NCBI RefSeq assembly: GCF_037893185.1
Contig: NZ_CP140772.1
Coordinates: 4,960,001 to 5,024,000 of the forward strand
Direction: 5' to 3'
Length of the DNA stretch: 64,000 bases
Source: Chitinophaga sp. 180180018-3
Lineage (GTDB): Bacteria; Bacteroidota; Bacteroidia; Chitinophagales; Chitinophagaceae
This document shows positions 54,741-63,147 of the stretch, piece by piece; the stretch's first letter is position 1, and the number at the start of each line of letters is the position of its first letter. Below the pieces are notes generated by a model. It was not told where the DNA came from and made no database searches. It saw nothing but the letters and a program-made list of their open reading frames with translations. The position numbers and the translations under genes are program-made.

Positions 54741-55415
54741 TTATTTTCTCTTACTCAACAAGAGTATGTCCTCGGTTTCCAGAATATTCTTTCCGTAACC
54801 ATACATGGTGACACTGAGCATTGCATTGCCTACTTCTTTTAAGGTCATAAAAAAAGACTTACTAAATATTCTTAGGAAAGGATATAGTACATTAATTACT
54901 TTGTAAAAACCTTTTACATTTCTAGCCCCTTTTGTTGGCTGCATAAATGCAGGTCGGAAATTATAAACAGCTTTGAATGGTAATTTCGTTAAAGCATTCT
55001 CTGTTCTTCCCTTCACTCGCGCCCACATGCTTTTTCCCTTTTCAGAGCTGTCAGTTCCTTGCCCGGAAATATAACAGAAGGTCATTTGCGGGTTAATCGC
55101 CGCCATAGCGGAAGCGAAATTTGTTGTAAGATTATAAGTGAGTTTCGTGTATTCCTTTTCAGTCTTTCCGACGGAGGAAATCCCAGCACAGAAATAGCAG
55201 GCATCATAGCCTTGTATTTTCTCTGCAATTGGGGAAAGGTCATTAAAATCCCGGTGAAGTAGCTCTTCAATTTTGGGATGGGAATAACCACTCGGGCTGC
55301 GATTGATAAGCAATATTTTCTTCACTACTGAATTGCCTATACATTCCTGTAACACGCCCTCACCTACCATTCCAGTAGCTCCGGTTATAATAACTTTTAA
55401 TTCCAATTTTCTCAT
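54741..55415 (-). CDS. NAD(P)-binding Rossmann-fold oxidoreductase
   Basis: The 224-residue protein has the dinucleotide motif TGATGMVGEGV near the N terminus (about 11-21), then a short-chain epimerase-like layout with CYFCAGISSVGKT and CYISGQGTDSS, where the usual active-site Tyr-x-x-x-Lys is not obvious. It resembles small NAD-dependent epimerase/dehydratase-like proteins used as atypical reductases. It is the last gene of the cluster that runs from about 57.2 kb (cupin, SDR-like, MdaB-like, this gene); gaps are 20 to 90 bases. The substrate is unknown. Confidence 0.8.
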   Translation of the reverse strand: MRKLELKVIITGATGMVGEGVLQECIGNSVVKKILLINRSPSGYSHPKIEELLHRDFNDLSPIAEKIQGYDACYFCAGISSVGKTEKEYTKLTYNLTTNFASAMAAINPQMTFCYISGQGTDSSEKGKSMWARVKGRTENALTKLPFKAVYNFRPAFMQPTKGARNVKGFYKVINVLYPFLRIFSKSFFMTLKEVGNAMLSVTMYGYGKNILETEDILLLSKRK

Positions 55416-55440
55416 CTTAAAGGTTAGCGTTTACTGTTAT

Positions 55441-56055
55441 CTATAAGGGAATTTTTCCTAAGACACCTGCCAGATGGATGCTGTAATTTTCAAGGTCTTC
55501 TTTTGGCGTACCATTCTTAACCACATCAAAGCTGTTAAATCCCGGAAGGATGACACAGCCACAAAATGCGTAGTTGCTGGTAATGTTCAGCAGCAGGTCT
55601 GCGGTTGTTTTGCCTTTCATCAGCCTTTGCTCAGAATCCCCGAATGCTTCTCCTGGTGCATTCCACGTGGCCGACACCATAAATTTTTTGCCCAGTAACT
55701 TCCCTCCGGAACCATATTGCCTGGTTGAGTCCAATCTGCTGCGCCCGTCGCCCTCCAAAAATTCACGTTTGGCATGACCAGCCTCAAAAAGTTCATCAGC
55801 ATATTTTTTATAAATCCAGGGGGCTCCGAACCAATTGATAGGGGTTTGCAAAATGATGATATCTGCCTGTAGATGCTTGGCAACTTCTTCTACTGGGTCG
55901 TACCCGTCCTCCACTTTGGTTTCCAACACCGCATACCCCTTGGATATGAAAAAATCCCGCGCCACGTTCTGAAGGGATGCGTTCAATCTCCCTTCTGATC
56001 TGTTCGGATAGGTCAGATGTGTATTGATCAGTAGAGCGTTTTTCTTACTATTCAT
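55441..56055 (-). CDS. MdaB-like NAD(P)H-dependent flavodoxin-fold oxidoreductase
   Basis: The 204-residue protein has the flavodoxin-like start ALLINTHLTYPNRSEGRLN (FMN/FAD loop) and the conserved ILQTPINWFGAPWIYKKYADELF (about 70-92) of the MdaB/Kef-type quinone reductases. The remainder, with FMVSATWNAPGEAFG, also matches. Such enzymes reduce quinones and protect against electrophilic compounds. Its neighbours are a second NAD(P)-binding protein, a cupin and alpha/beta hydrolases, which suggests a detoxification or aromatic-compound pathway. Confidence 0.85.
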   Translation of the reverse strand: MNSKKNALLINTHLTYPNRSEGRLNASLQNVARDFFISKGYAVLETKVEDGYDPVEEVAKHLQADIIILQTPINWFGAPWIYKKYADELFEAGHAKREFLEGDGRSRLDSTRQYGSGGKLLGKKFMVSATWNAPGEAFGDSEQRLMKGKTTADLLLNITSNYAFCGCVILPGFNSFDVVKNGTPKEDLENYSIHLAGVLGKIPL

Positions 56056-56143
56056 TTTTTTGTTCTAATTAACCTTTATACATCGGTTGTTCCCATTTCG
56101 AAAGAATGGAAAAAGGCTTTAGTGCATTTTATAGAATAACCTA

Positions 56144-56779
56144 TTAATAAAAAGCAGGCTTATCCCCGTAAACTCCGGGCTTATTTATTCCCACACTTGC
56201 TTTTACGTCGTTTGATGGGTTTTCAATAACAGCCGTAATATAAGCACCAACAGCTTTTCTTGCTACTTCTGTTCCCGTAAACTTTTCACCCTTCTGGGTA
56301 GTTTCGTAATCTGTTTCGTCCTTATCTGTCAGCCAGGACGGGCGTACGATGGTATAATCAAGGGCCGATTTTTCAATAACATCAGCCGCTTTTCTGTACC
56401 GAACCAACTCAGCACCTATCATACGGCTATTCCATTCGCCAAACTTGCCAGCTACTTCATTGTAAATACCCAAAGCCGTTACGAAAATCAACCGCTTAAC
56501 TCCGTTGGCATTCATTGCTTCTACAATCACTTTTGCCATCTGGTCAACCGCCCCCGATAGATTGGCATATACAATATCCTGTCCTTTGACAGCATTGTTT
56601 ATATCTTCTTTGTTTAATACATCACCTTTGATAATTTTCGCTGATGATTTAAAGTCATTCAATTGTTCAGCATGTCGTGCAAACAATGTTAACTCAATAT
56701 TTTCATTTTTCAGAAGAAACGATATGACGTGCTGTGCAATAGCTCCGCCAGCCCCCAGCACTAAAACTTTTGTTTTCAT
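56144..56779 (-). CDS. NmrA/SDR-like NAD(P)-binding protein
   Basis: The 211-residue protein has the dinucleotide motif LGAGGAIAQHV (about 7-17) and the YTIVRPSWLTD segment near 141-151 that typifies the atypical SDR/NmrA family. It has VKGQDIVYANLSGAVDQMAK in the middle. Many such proteins are NAD(P)H-dependent reductases or redox sensors. It lies 89 bases upstream of the MdaB-like gene on the same strand. Confidence 0.82.
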   Translation of the reverse strand: MKTKVLVLGAGGAIAQHVISFLLKNENIELTLFARHAEQLNDFKSSAKIIKGDVLNKEDINNAVKGQDIVYANLSGAVDQMAKVIVEAMNANGVKRLIFVTALGIYNEVAGKFGEWNSRMIGAELVRYRKAADVIEKSALDYTIVRPSWLTDKDETDYETTQKGEKFTGTEVARKAVGAYITAVIENPSNDVKASVGINKPGVYGDKPAFY

Positions 56780-56801
56780 TTATACTTTTTTTGATATTTT
56801 C

Positions 56802-57200
56802 TTATTGGTTGTATTGCATATCGGTAACCGGCTCCATCCAGGTCACTAATCCCTTCTCCGCATTGATGCCAATAGCCGTATGTATCATCACTTCATCAGG
56901 CGATGCTCCATGCCAATGTTTAACACCGGGCATAATGTTTACAAAATCTCCTGCGTTGATTTTTTGTATAGGCTTGCCTTCTTCCTGACAGTAGCAAATA
57001 CCTTCACGCACCAATAAAATCTGGTTGCTTCCATGCGTATGCCAGTTGTTTCGTGTGCCAGGTTCAAAGAGTACCTCGCCAATGTAGGCATTTGTATTAT
57101 CATCCGGGAAAACATAGCTCTTTAACCAGGCCTTCCCCGTGAAATAATCCGCGGGAGCGGGTTGAAATCCCATTTCAATTATTTCCTTTTCTGAATACAT
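56802..57200 (-). CDS. Cupin-domain protein
   Basis: The 132-residue protein has the two cupin motifs: NNWHTHGSNQILLVREG (His53, His55 and Gln60 as likely metal ligands) and GDFVNIMPGVKHWHGASP (His pair about 98-100). It is a small single-domain cupin of the carboxymuconolactone-decarboxylase-associated or dioxygenase-like kind. It follows the terminator after the alpha/beta-hydrolase genes and starts the NAD(P)-protein group. The reaction is not known. Confidence 0.85.
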   Translation of the reverse strand: MYSEKEIIEMGFQPAPADYFTGKAWLKSYVFPDDNTNAYIGEVLFEPGTRNNWHTHGSNQILLVREGICYCQEEGKPIQKINAGDFVNIMPGVKHWHGASPDEVMIHTAIGINAEKGLVTWMEPVTDMQYNQ

Positions 57201-57236
57201 CTTATCTTTTGTTGTTGCTATTAATTTTTTAAAAAA

Positions 57237-57264
57237 CTACGGAAGATGGTAAGACCTTCCGTAG
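57237..57264 (-). terminator. Intrinsic terminator after the hydrolase pair
   Basis: CTACGGAAG (57237-57245) pairs with CTTCCGTAG (57256-57264). On the minus strand it is followed by TTTTTTAAAAAATT, a canonical terminator for the alpha/beta-hydrolase gene at 57273-58292. Confidence 0.8.
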
Positions 57265-57272
57265 CGTTACTC

Positions 57273-58292
57273 TTACTTCATATATTTATCTAAGAAAGCC
57301 AACACTTTTTCAGGATTTCGCCCGAAGTAGTTGTAGCCGTCTTTAAAACGAAGGGTACTGTCTATCCAGATAAGTTCCTTGTTATTTCCCGGAATGGCAT
57401 CAAATGTAGCCTGGTCAGTTTCCGGGTTTTTTGTCCATGAATCGTGTTCAACCTGCCACATCAACAATGGCATTTTCACATTTTTTGCATATTTTTTGGG
57501 ATCCATTTCAGTACGGGAAAAACCGCCTGCTTTCAATAATTCAAAATCTAATAAATCAAGGTATTGTGATACACCGTACAATTCCGAAAATGCCTGATAA
57601 ATTGGGCCCATATTGGGAACTAATGGACTACAAAAACATTCTACGTTTGCAAATAACTCAGGATGTTTATCTAAAGCCACCCATTGTGAAATTGCGCCTA
57701 AACACTGATTGAACAAAGCTACTTTCATTTTGCCCAACCTTGGATGATTATCCACATATTTTTTCACACCAACACAATCACGCCATTCCAATTGACCAAT
57801 ACCACTCATTCCACCGTTTGCTGTTCCACTCTGTCCATGGTTTCTAAGGTCATAAGCCAACACATTATAACCTGCGTCGGTTAGAATTTTCATCTGGTAC
57901 ACGAAATCGATTTCGATATCCGTAAGACTAGCCCAAGGCATTCCCATGTGTCCCTGAAAACCTGCACGGGACATAGGTAATGCATGGTTGAAAATTATCA
58001 GCTTATTGCTTTCGCCTCCTTTTGCCGGAATATACCATCCGCTAAGTGGCACGCCATCATCCGCAGGAAAATAAATATCTTCCCAATTTGCCATACCATA
58101 ATCGTCCGGTGTTTTGTGAAGAATGCTACGCCATTCCCTTTTACAAACATTTACCAACCCCATCACCTTGGCATAGTCTTCTGCCGAAATTTCGTCCATT
58201 TGCTTTTTGGCTGCTTCCAATAATTCTTTGGGCATTCTCGCTGTAGCAGTTGGCTGATGTTCCATTCCTGCTAAATTGATTTGATTTTCCAT
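57273..58292 (-). CDS. Alpha/beta-hydrolase with cysteine nucleophile
   Basis: The 339-residue protein has no signal peptide. The nucleophile elbow reads FNQCLGA, so Cys197 takes the place of the usual serine, as in dienelactone hydrolases. An oxyanion region FNHALPMSRAG (about 101-111) and YDLRNHGQSG (148-156) come before it. A likely acid-His pair lies in WQVEHDSWTKN. It forms a pair with the next upstream hydrolase (29-base gap) and is followed by a terminator. It probably hydrolyses a small ester or lactone. Confidence 0.8.
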   Translation of the reverse strand: MENQINLAGMEHQPTATARMPKELLEAAKKQMDEISAEDYAKVMGLVNVCKREWRSILHKTPDDYGMANWEDIYFPADDGVPLSGWYIPAKGGESNKLIIFNHALPMSRAGFQGHMGMPWASLTDIEIDFVYQMKILTDAGYNVLAYDLRNHGQSGTANGGMSGIGQLEWRDCVGVKKYVDNHPRLGKMKVALFNQCLGAISQWVALDKHPELFANVECFCSPLVPNMGPIYQAFSELYGVSQYLDLLDFELLKAGGFSRTEMDPKKYAKNVKMPLLMWQVEHDSWTKNPETDQATFDAIPGNNKELIWIDSTLRFKDGYNYFGRNPEKVLAFLDKYMK

Positions 58293-58321
58293 GTTCTAAT
58301 TTTTTAATGATTTTTTTAAGA

Positions 58322-59230
58322 TTAAAGATTATGCTGAAAAAAAGCTGTCATCTTTTCAATGGCCTGATCCACATACTGCGGGATATCATAGAGATCAAAG
58401 TGATTGGCGCCATCCACGATAAAGAATTCTTTATTTTTGCTGGCTGCATTCTCGTACAGGAAATCACTATTCCATTTAGATTGGGCAATACTTCCCGCTA
58501 TTACCAATAAAGGCTGTGTAAGCAAAGTGTCTATCCGGTCAAAAGCCCGGAAAGCCATCAGGCGGCTCAAATCGGTTAAGAGATATTCTCCGGTAGAATG
58601 AGGGTGCCGGGCTCTCTCCGTTCTGTAGTAATCATATCCATCTGTTGCCTCTTTTCCCCATGCTTCGTTCCTTTCACCAACCCAATTCAGATAAACAGGT
58701 TTAGCACCGTTTGCTTCGGCAGTACATTGATTTCCGACAGTTATAAGTGTTTCAGAAATATTTACGGCTCCTCCTTTACCATTCCAACCTTTGTGATACA
58801 TTTCACCAATATCAACACCACTTACGGTTACCAAGGCACTGATACGATGATCTTGCCTGGCTGCAGCTGTAACGTATCCGCCACTGGCGCAGATGCCAAT
58901 ACCACCAATACTATTTGCATTTACATAAGGCAAGGTTGTTAAAAAGTCTACGACAGCACTTACATCTTCTACCCGGAAATACGGGATTTCCTGATGACGG
59001 GGAAGGCCTTCACTTTCGCCCTGATAGCTGGCATCAAAGGCTATGGCTACAAATCCTTTTTGGGCCATTTTGGAAGCATAAATTCCAGCTGTTTGTTCTT
59101 TCACACCGCCGGCGGGATGCCCCACTACAATGGCGGAATATTTTTTTGTTTCGTCAAAATTATTTGGCAGGAAAAGATTACCTGCCATTATAAGCTCTTT
59201 GTTTCTGAAACTTACTTTTTGCGATTCCAT
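58322..59230 (-). CDS. Alpha/beta-hydrolase, YcjY-like
   Basis: The 302-residue protein begins with an oxyanion segment VGHPAGGVKEQT and a nucleophile elbow IGICASGGY (Cys114 in GxCxS), and ends with the acid-His segment LLVIAGSIAQSKWNS and FFIVDGANHFDLYD (His about 284). This fits the YcjY / dienelactone hydrolase-like group. It is the first structural gene after the AraC regulator and has its own predicted promoter and operator at 59269-59326. Confidence 0.85.
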   Translation of the reverse strand: MESQKVSFRNKELIMAGNLFLPNNFDETKKYSAIVVGHPAGGVKEQTAGIYASKMAQKGFVAIAFDASYQGESEGLPRHQEIPYFRVEDVSAVVDFLTTLPYVNANSIGGIGICASGGYVTAAARQDHRISALVTVSGVDIGEMYHKGWNGKGGAVNISETLITVGNQCTAEANGAKPVYLNWVGERNEAWGKEATDGYDYYRTERARHPHSTGEYLLTDLSRLMAFRAFDRIDTLLTQPLLVIAGSIAQSKWNSDFLYENAASKNKEFFIVDGANHFDLYDIPQYVDQAIEKMTAFFQHNL

Positions 59231-59268
59231 ACCTTTACTTTTTTAACTGTTCAGTTACTTTAGTAAGG

Positions 59269-59326
59269 CAAAGTTATGCTGACATGTAAGCTACTTTTGA
59301 AAACGAAACACTCTAAAAACGAAACA
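59269..59326 (-). promoter_or_regulatory. Promoter and AraC-type operator of the hydrolase pair
   Basis: On the minus strand TAACTTTG at 59269-59276 is an exact -7 element about 40 bases before the start of the hydrolase gene. Upstream of it stand two direct copies of AACGAAACA at 59302-59310 and 59318-59326. The same motif occurs twice upstream of the regulator gene (60233-60265) at a similar distance from a -7 element. This is the layout of an activator of the AraC type overlapping the -33 region. Confidence 0.65.
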
Positions 59327-59328
59327 TT

Positions 59329-60177
59329 TTACTGGTTTCTAAAAACCCTGGGGGAAATACCAGTTCTTTGACGAAAAAAACGGGTGAAATAGGTGGGATA
59401 CTCGAAACCCAGACTATAGGCGATCTCATTAATGGTTAGCTTGGTTTCACGTAATTTCTTCTTGGCAAGTTGTACAATATACTGGTGAATATGCTCTATA
59501 GGAGAATGTCCTGTAAAATGTTTGATAACATCTCCAAAATAATTGACAGACAGATTGGCTTTGTCCGCAAAACCTGCAACTGTCGGAAAAGCTGCCACGC
59601 CCCTGCTATTGCTGAAATACTGATCCAGTTGTTTATAGAAATTAGCCACTACTTTATTGTAGATTTTACTACGGGCTTCAAACTGACGTTCGTAAAAAGT
59701 TTGCGTGTAGGATAATATCAACGTTGCATAAGATACCAGCACATCCTCGGAGAAATTATTTCTTTGATATTCCTCAAAAGCTTTAACAAATAAGTCATGT
59801 AGGATTTTACTTTCTCTGTCTGTTAGGAATAAGGCTTCGTGGCGGTTGTATCCGGTAAACGTATAATCTTTTGCAAACCTGTCCAGCAACTTTGCACTGA
59901 CAAATATGCCATATCCGCAAAATGGGCCTGACAAATCCCACTCCATCTGATTTCCCGGCTTGTCCAAAAACAGATACGAGCTGGACATTTCCTCTATAGG
60001 AGGCTGTACTTCAATATTATTTTTAATCGCTATTAAATAAAAATCAAGTTCTACCGGGGGCGATTGCAGTCGAATATTTTTATGCTCATCATAGCAGATA
60101 ACCTGAACGGTATCGCTGTTGGTACCGTTGACATTTATGTATTTTAGAAAAGATGGTATGTTATATATTTTGCTCAA
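59329..60177 (-). CDS. AraC-family regulator of the hydrolase cluster
   Basis: The 282-residue protein has an N-terminal ligand half and a C-terminal AraC DNA-binding domain with both HTH motifs (VAGFADKANLSVNYFGDVIKHFTGHSP; TINEIAYSLGFEYPTYFTRFFRQRTGISPRVF). It lies directly upstream of the hydrolase genes on the same strand, 98 bases from them. Two AACGAAACA repeats lie in front of its own promoter and two in front of the hydrolase promoter, which points to autoregulation and activation of the cluster. Confidence 0.9.
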   Translation of the reverse strand: MSKIYNIPSFLKYINVNGTNSDTVQVICYDEHKNIRLQSPPVELDFYLIAIKNNIEVQPPIEEMSSSYLFLDKPGNQMEWDLSGPFCGYGIFVSAKLLDRFAKDYTFTGYNRHEALFLTDRESKILHDLFVKAFEEYQRNNFSEDVLVSYATLILSYTQTFYERQFEARSKIYNKVVANFYKQLDQYFSNSRGVAAFPTVAGFADKANLSVNYFGDVIKHFTGHSPIEHIHQYIVQLAKKKLRETKLTINEIAYSLGFEYPTYFTRFFRQRTGISPRVFRNQ

Positions 60178-60205
60178 TATGGGAAATATTAGCCTTTTAA
60201 AAATA

Positions 60206-60265
60206 CAAAATTATACTTTGTGCAGGTCCGAAAACGAAACATTTCACTTGAAGAACGAAACATTT
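60206..60265 (-). promoter_or_regulatory. Promoter and operator of the AraC regulator gene
   Basis: TAATTTTG read on the minus strand at 60206-60213 matches the -7 element. AACGAAACATTT occurs at 60233-60244 and 60254-60265, 21 bp apart (two helix turns on one DNA face). The repeats begin 20 bases upstream of the -7 element, the same geometry as at 59269-59326. Confidence 0.65.
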
Positions 60266-60447
60266 TACGGATTTGCCCGTAGGTCCGGTAAGATACTTTG
60301 GGCAACTGTATACTAATCTGTTCGGGTGTTTTAAACAATTCGGGGTTAAAATAAACCAGGGCGGAGTTATTAGCCGTGAATGCACGGCCAAGTTCCTGAT
60401 GTGGGAGGTCTTATCCTATAAGTGTACATTGTTTTGAGGTTGTTTCC

Positions 60448-60750
60448 CTATGAAAAAATGACTTTGTTTTCCGATAACCTCTGCTGATAATCGGTTTTGA
60501 ACTCGTCCGGCGCATGGCGGTATTCAGCATGAATGACGACTTCCACCCATTTCCGGCATCCCTGTAACGAATGGAGTCGCTGATAGGAAACATTATGGTC
60601 ATGCTGGTAGTTCTCCCTAATCCAGTTACGCAGATGAAGGATACGTTGGTAGGTGATCTGACCAGGTTTCCAACGCGCGGCCAGTGAGATGGCATCATCA
60701 ATGTACCAATCGTAACTGTGTGCGGTATAGTCTTGTCCACAAATTTTCAT
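60448..60750 (-). CDS. Hypothetical protein, 100 residues
   Basis: Its ATG overlaps the stop of the truncated integrase (ATGA). The protein is helical and rich in aromatic residues and basic residues (SYDWYIDDAISLAARWKPGQITYQRIL). I do not recognise the family. The natural composition and coupling suggest a real gene, perhaps one fused to the integrase reading frame by an insertion or deletion. Confidence 0.6.
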   Translation of the reverse strand: MKICGQDYTAHSYDWYIDDAISLAARWKPGQITYQRILHLRNWIRENYQHDHNVSYQRLHSLQGCRKWVEVVIHAEYRHAPDEFKTDYQQRLSENKVIFS

Positions 60751-61409
60751 ATGCCGGGTACCGGCAACCTCGGTGGATTACACTGTACCCATTTTCGCTG
60801 CTCAGCTAATTTCAACAACTGCTTTGTATTTTTCAGGTACTTCATGGCGGTGTTATCCTGGAGCCCATCCGTAAGGGTGAGATAATCAAAAAAATCTTCG
60901 GCAAATGCAAGTTCGATTTTCCCTAACGGAATGTCTTTCATTCTGAAAACTGAATTCAGGAAAGCTGATAATTTGTCTTTAGTAGTAATCCACTTTTTCA
61001 TGGTGCTACCTTTCCGTTTGTCCTTGTCTACCTTTTCCTGAAATTTCTGATTATGAAAGTCGCAGACTTCCAGAAGTGTGCGCTTTTCCCTGTTGATGCC
61101 GTTATAGGAATTTTTTATCATCGTTGGGGTTACGGTAGGATCAACAGCTTTTAAGAGGTTGTAATGGCGAATAAGTTCACTCTTTACATGCTGCAGGTGG
61201 TTATTGATTTCAACAGCTTCCGCAGACTTCCCGACAATAGCGCCGGAATTCTTATTAAACTTTGCAGGGTCCACTTTGTATCCGAGGGAAAATCCATCCC
61301 GGGGAAACCCTGTCACAGTGATACGAACGCAGATGGTTGCCTTGCCATTGGAATTGTTGTTATCATACCGGAGATGAAAGAGGATTGATAACTCTTGACT
61401 TACTTTCAT
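60747..61409 (-). pseudogene. Tyrosine recombinase, N-terminal part only
   Basis: The 220-residue product contains an arm-binding-like N terminus (ISILFHLRYD-like start, RITVTGFPRDGFSLGYKVDPAKFNKNSG) and the SAM-like core-binding domain (LLEVCDFHNQKFQEKVDKD ... DFFDYLTLTDGLQDNTAMKYLKNTKQLLKLAEQRKW). It ends at KWVQCNPPRLPVPGI, just where the catalytic domain with Arg-His-Arg-Tyr should begin. It is a truncated integrase, 254 bases inside the tRNA-Lys gene. Confidence 0.8.
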
Positions 61410-61507
61410 AATTCAATAAGTTTTAGGTTCCGATTTTTTGGTTTTGTTTGGTTTGTTTTGTATCGGTTTGCAAGTCCTAAAAACCCTTACTGATAAGCAT
61501 CTACCAG

Positions 61508-61553
61508 AAAAAAGGATACACTAAACTTAGATTTTTTTTGTGTATCCTTTTTT
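61508..61553. repeat. 14-bp inverted repeat upstream of the truncated integrase
   Basis: AAAAAAGGATACAC (61508-61521) pairs with GTGTATCCTTTTTT (61540-61553); a further GTATCCTTTC follows. GGATACA-type repeats before a recombinase gene at a tRNA may be arm-type sites; the stem with its T-run could also be a terminator. Confidence 0.5.
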
Positions 61554-61605
61554 GTATCCTTTCAGATTCGTTTTGTATGATTTACCTTTATATGGTAAAA
61601 ACGGA

Positions 61606-61639
61606 AAAGCCGCTTAAATCCTACGATTCAAGCGGCTTT
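61606..61639 (-). terminator. Terminator of the tRNA-Lys gene
   Basis: AAAGCCGCTT (61606-61615) pairs with AAGCGGCTTT (61630-61639) 24 bases downstream of the tRNA 3' end on the minus strand. Confidence 0.7.
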
Positions 61640-61662
61640 AACTTCCTTTGTTTTCTTTGTTG

Positions 61663-61735
61663 TGATCCCCTTGGGACTCGAACCCAAGACCCATACATTA
61701 AAAGTGTATTGCTCTACCAACTGAGCTAGGGAATC
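61663..61735 (-). tRNA. tRNA-Lys (anticodon UUU)
   Basis: Read on the minus strand, a full cloverleaf is present: acceptor GATTCCC pairs with GGGGATC, D arm GCTCAGTTGGTAGAGC, anticodon stem ATACA/TGTAT with loop CTTTTAA (anticodon TTT), T arm TTGGG-TTCGAGT-CCCAA, and discriminator A. CCA is not encoded. The 3' end is the target of a tyrosine-recombinase element, with a 15-bp copy at 49059-49073. Confidence 0.95.
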
Positions 61736-61849
61736 CTCCCATCCAATGGGAGTGCAAAAGTAGTCATTAATTCCATTCTACCAAATTTTTCTAAAAAAAT
61801 TCCCTAACTCCCACGCATACACGCCATCCAATACCGTACCTTCGTTAGC

Positions 61850-62428
61850 ATGGAAACACCTAAAGAACTACCAATCCTCCCCTTCGAAACCCAGCAGCAA
61901 TGGGCCGACTGGCTCGAAAAAAATCACGCCCAGTCCGATGGCGTCTGGCTACTCATGCATAAAAAACATACCAACACGCCTTCCATCAACTACGCCCAGG
62001 CACTCGAAGAAGCCCTCTGCTACGGCTGGATCGACGGCATGTCTAAATCAATAGACGCAGCTACTTTCAAACAAAAATTCACCCCACGCCGCCCTAAAAG
62101 CATCTGGTCGGAAAGAAATACACAACATATCGCCCGCCTCACCGCTGCCGGCAAAATGAAGCCCGCAGGCATCCTGGAGGTAGAGAAAGCCAAAGCCGAC
62201 GGTCGCTGGGAAAAAGCTTACGCCACATCAAAAGAAGCAACCATCCCGGAAGACTTCATGACTGCACTAAAGAAAAACAAGAAAGCAAAAGCCTTCTTCG
62301 ATACACTCAACAAACAAAATTTATTCGCCATCTACTTCCGGCTGCAATCTGCGAAAAAGCCTGAAACAAGGGCCAAACGCATCGCCATGTTCATCGAAAT
62401 GTTCGCGAAAGGAGAAAAATTTCATTAG
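61850..62428 (+). CDS. YdeI/OmpD-associated family protein
   Basis: The 192-residue protein has the YdeI-family start PFETQQQWADWLEKNHAQSDGVWL and the ALCYGWIDGMSKSID and FTPRRPKSIWSERN motifs (about 48-90). Members are linked to resistance to cationic peptides or are of unknown function. A -7-like TACCTTCG ends five bases before the ATG. It is a single gene outside the island, right after the tRNA. Confidence 0.85.
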   Translation: METPKELPILPFETQQQWADWLEKNHAQSDGVWLLMHKKHTNTPSINYAQALEEALCYGWIDGMSKSIDAATFKQKFTPRRPKSIWSERNTQHIARLTAAGKMKPAGILEVEKAKADGRWEKAYATSKEATIPEDFMTALKKNKKAKAFFDTLNKQNLFAIYFRLQSAKKPETRAKRIAMFIEMFAKGEKFH

Positions 62429-62475
62429 CCAGGCCGCTCACAAAAAGCAAACGACCTGGCTGTTAAAAACAAAGA

Positions 62476-63147
62476 TTAAATCATGCCATTACCATGTGGC
62501 ATCACCACAGGAATCACCTGCGCAACCTGCCAATGCTCGGCCAGCAGCTGATCCTTCAATCTCCATATGTCATAAAAAACAGCATCCCCACGCGACGACT
62601 GCACCATCACAAAGTTCCCCTCTCCCAGTATACGATGAACCCGGCCTGGCTCCGGTAAAGAAGCACTATGCGGAATAAAATCTTCCGAAAACAAACGGGC
62701 ATCCCAGTCATGGTAAAACCGGCGCACCACGTCTTTATTAACAGCAGTCAATTCCAGGTCTTCCACTACTGAAGCGCCTGCGGTTAAATCCACGCCAAAA
62801 GGCTGCTCCTGCGTCGCATCCCAGTGCTCCGCCAGCTTCCCGTCTTCGAGGCGATAAAGATCCACAACAACCAGTTTTTTACCCATAAAAGCAACGTTCA
62901 TATGCAGCATTACATAATCGCCATCGGCAATGGTACGCACCACTGGAGAAGCAGCCGACGGAGGCGGTGGCGGCAACTGCTTTAAGTGGTTTAACGCCTC
63001 CAGCAGCCCTGATTTCCCGTCCTTTACCTGCGGGCTATGCTGCATATAAGAATCGTGCACGTAAGTATCTATAACGGCTGTATTCCGTTCACCAATGAGG
63101 TGCCTGAGCGCTGCCAATACGGTAGCGCGGTTATTGGATGATGTCAT
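62476..63147 (-). CDS. SnoaL/NTF2-like protein, two-domain
   Basis: The 223-residue protein has two consecutive SnoaL-like halves. The first carries VIDTYVHDSYMQHSPQVKDG, then DLYRLEDGKLAEHWDATQ; the second ends with YDIWRLKDQLLAEHWQVAQ, the same end motif. NTF2-like folds serve as small-molecule-modifying enzymes or binding domains. The reaction is unknown. A -7-like CATCTTTG stands just upstream of its ATG (63153-63160). Confidence 0.8.
   Translation of the reverse strand: MTSSNNRATVLAALRHLIGERNTAVIDTYVHDSYMQHSPQVKDGKSGLLEALNHLKQLPPPPPSAASPVVRTIADGDYVMLHMNVAFMGKKLVVVDLYRLEDGKLAEHWDATQEQPFGVDLTAGASVVEDLELTAVNKDVVRRFYHDWDARLFSEDFIPHSASLPEPGRVHRILGEGNFVMVQSSRGDAVFYDIWRLKDQLLAEHWQVAQVIPVVMPHGNGMI

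Noticed and set aside
61538..61729. 63-codon plus-strand frame
   Set aside because: It overlaps the tRNA-Lys gene and its terminator.
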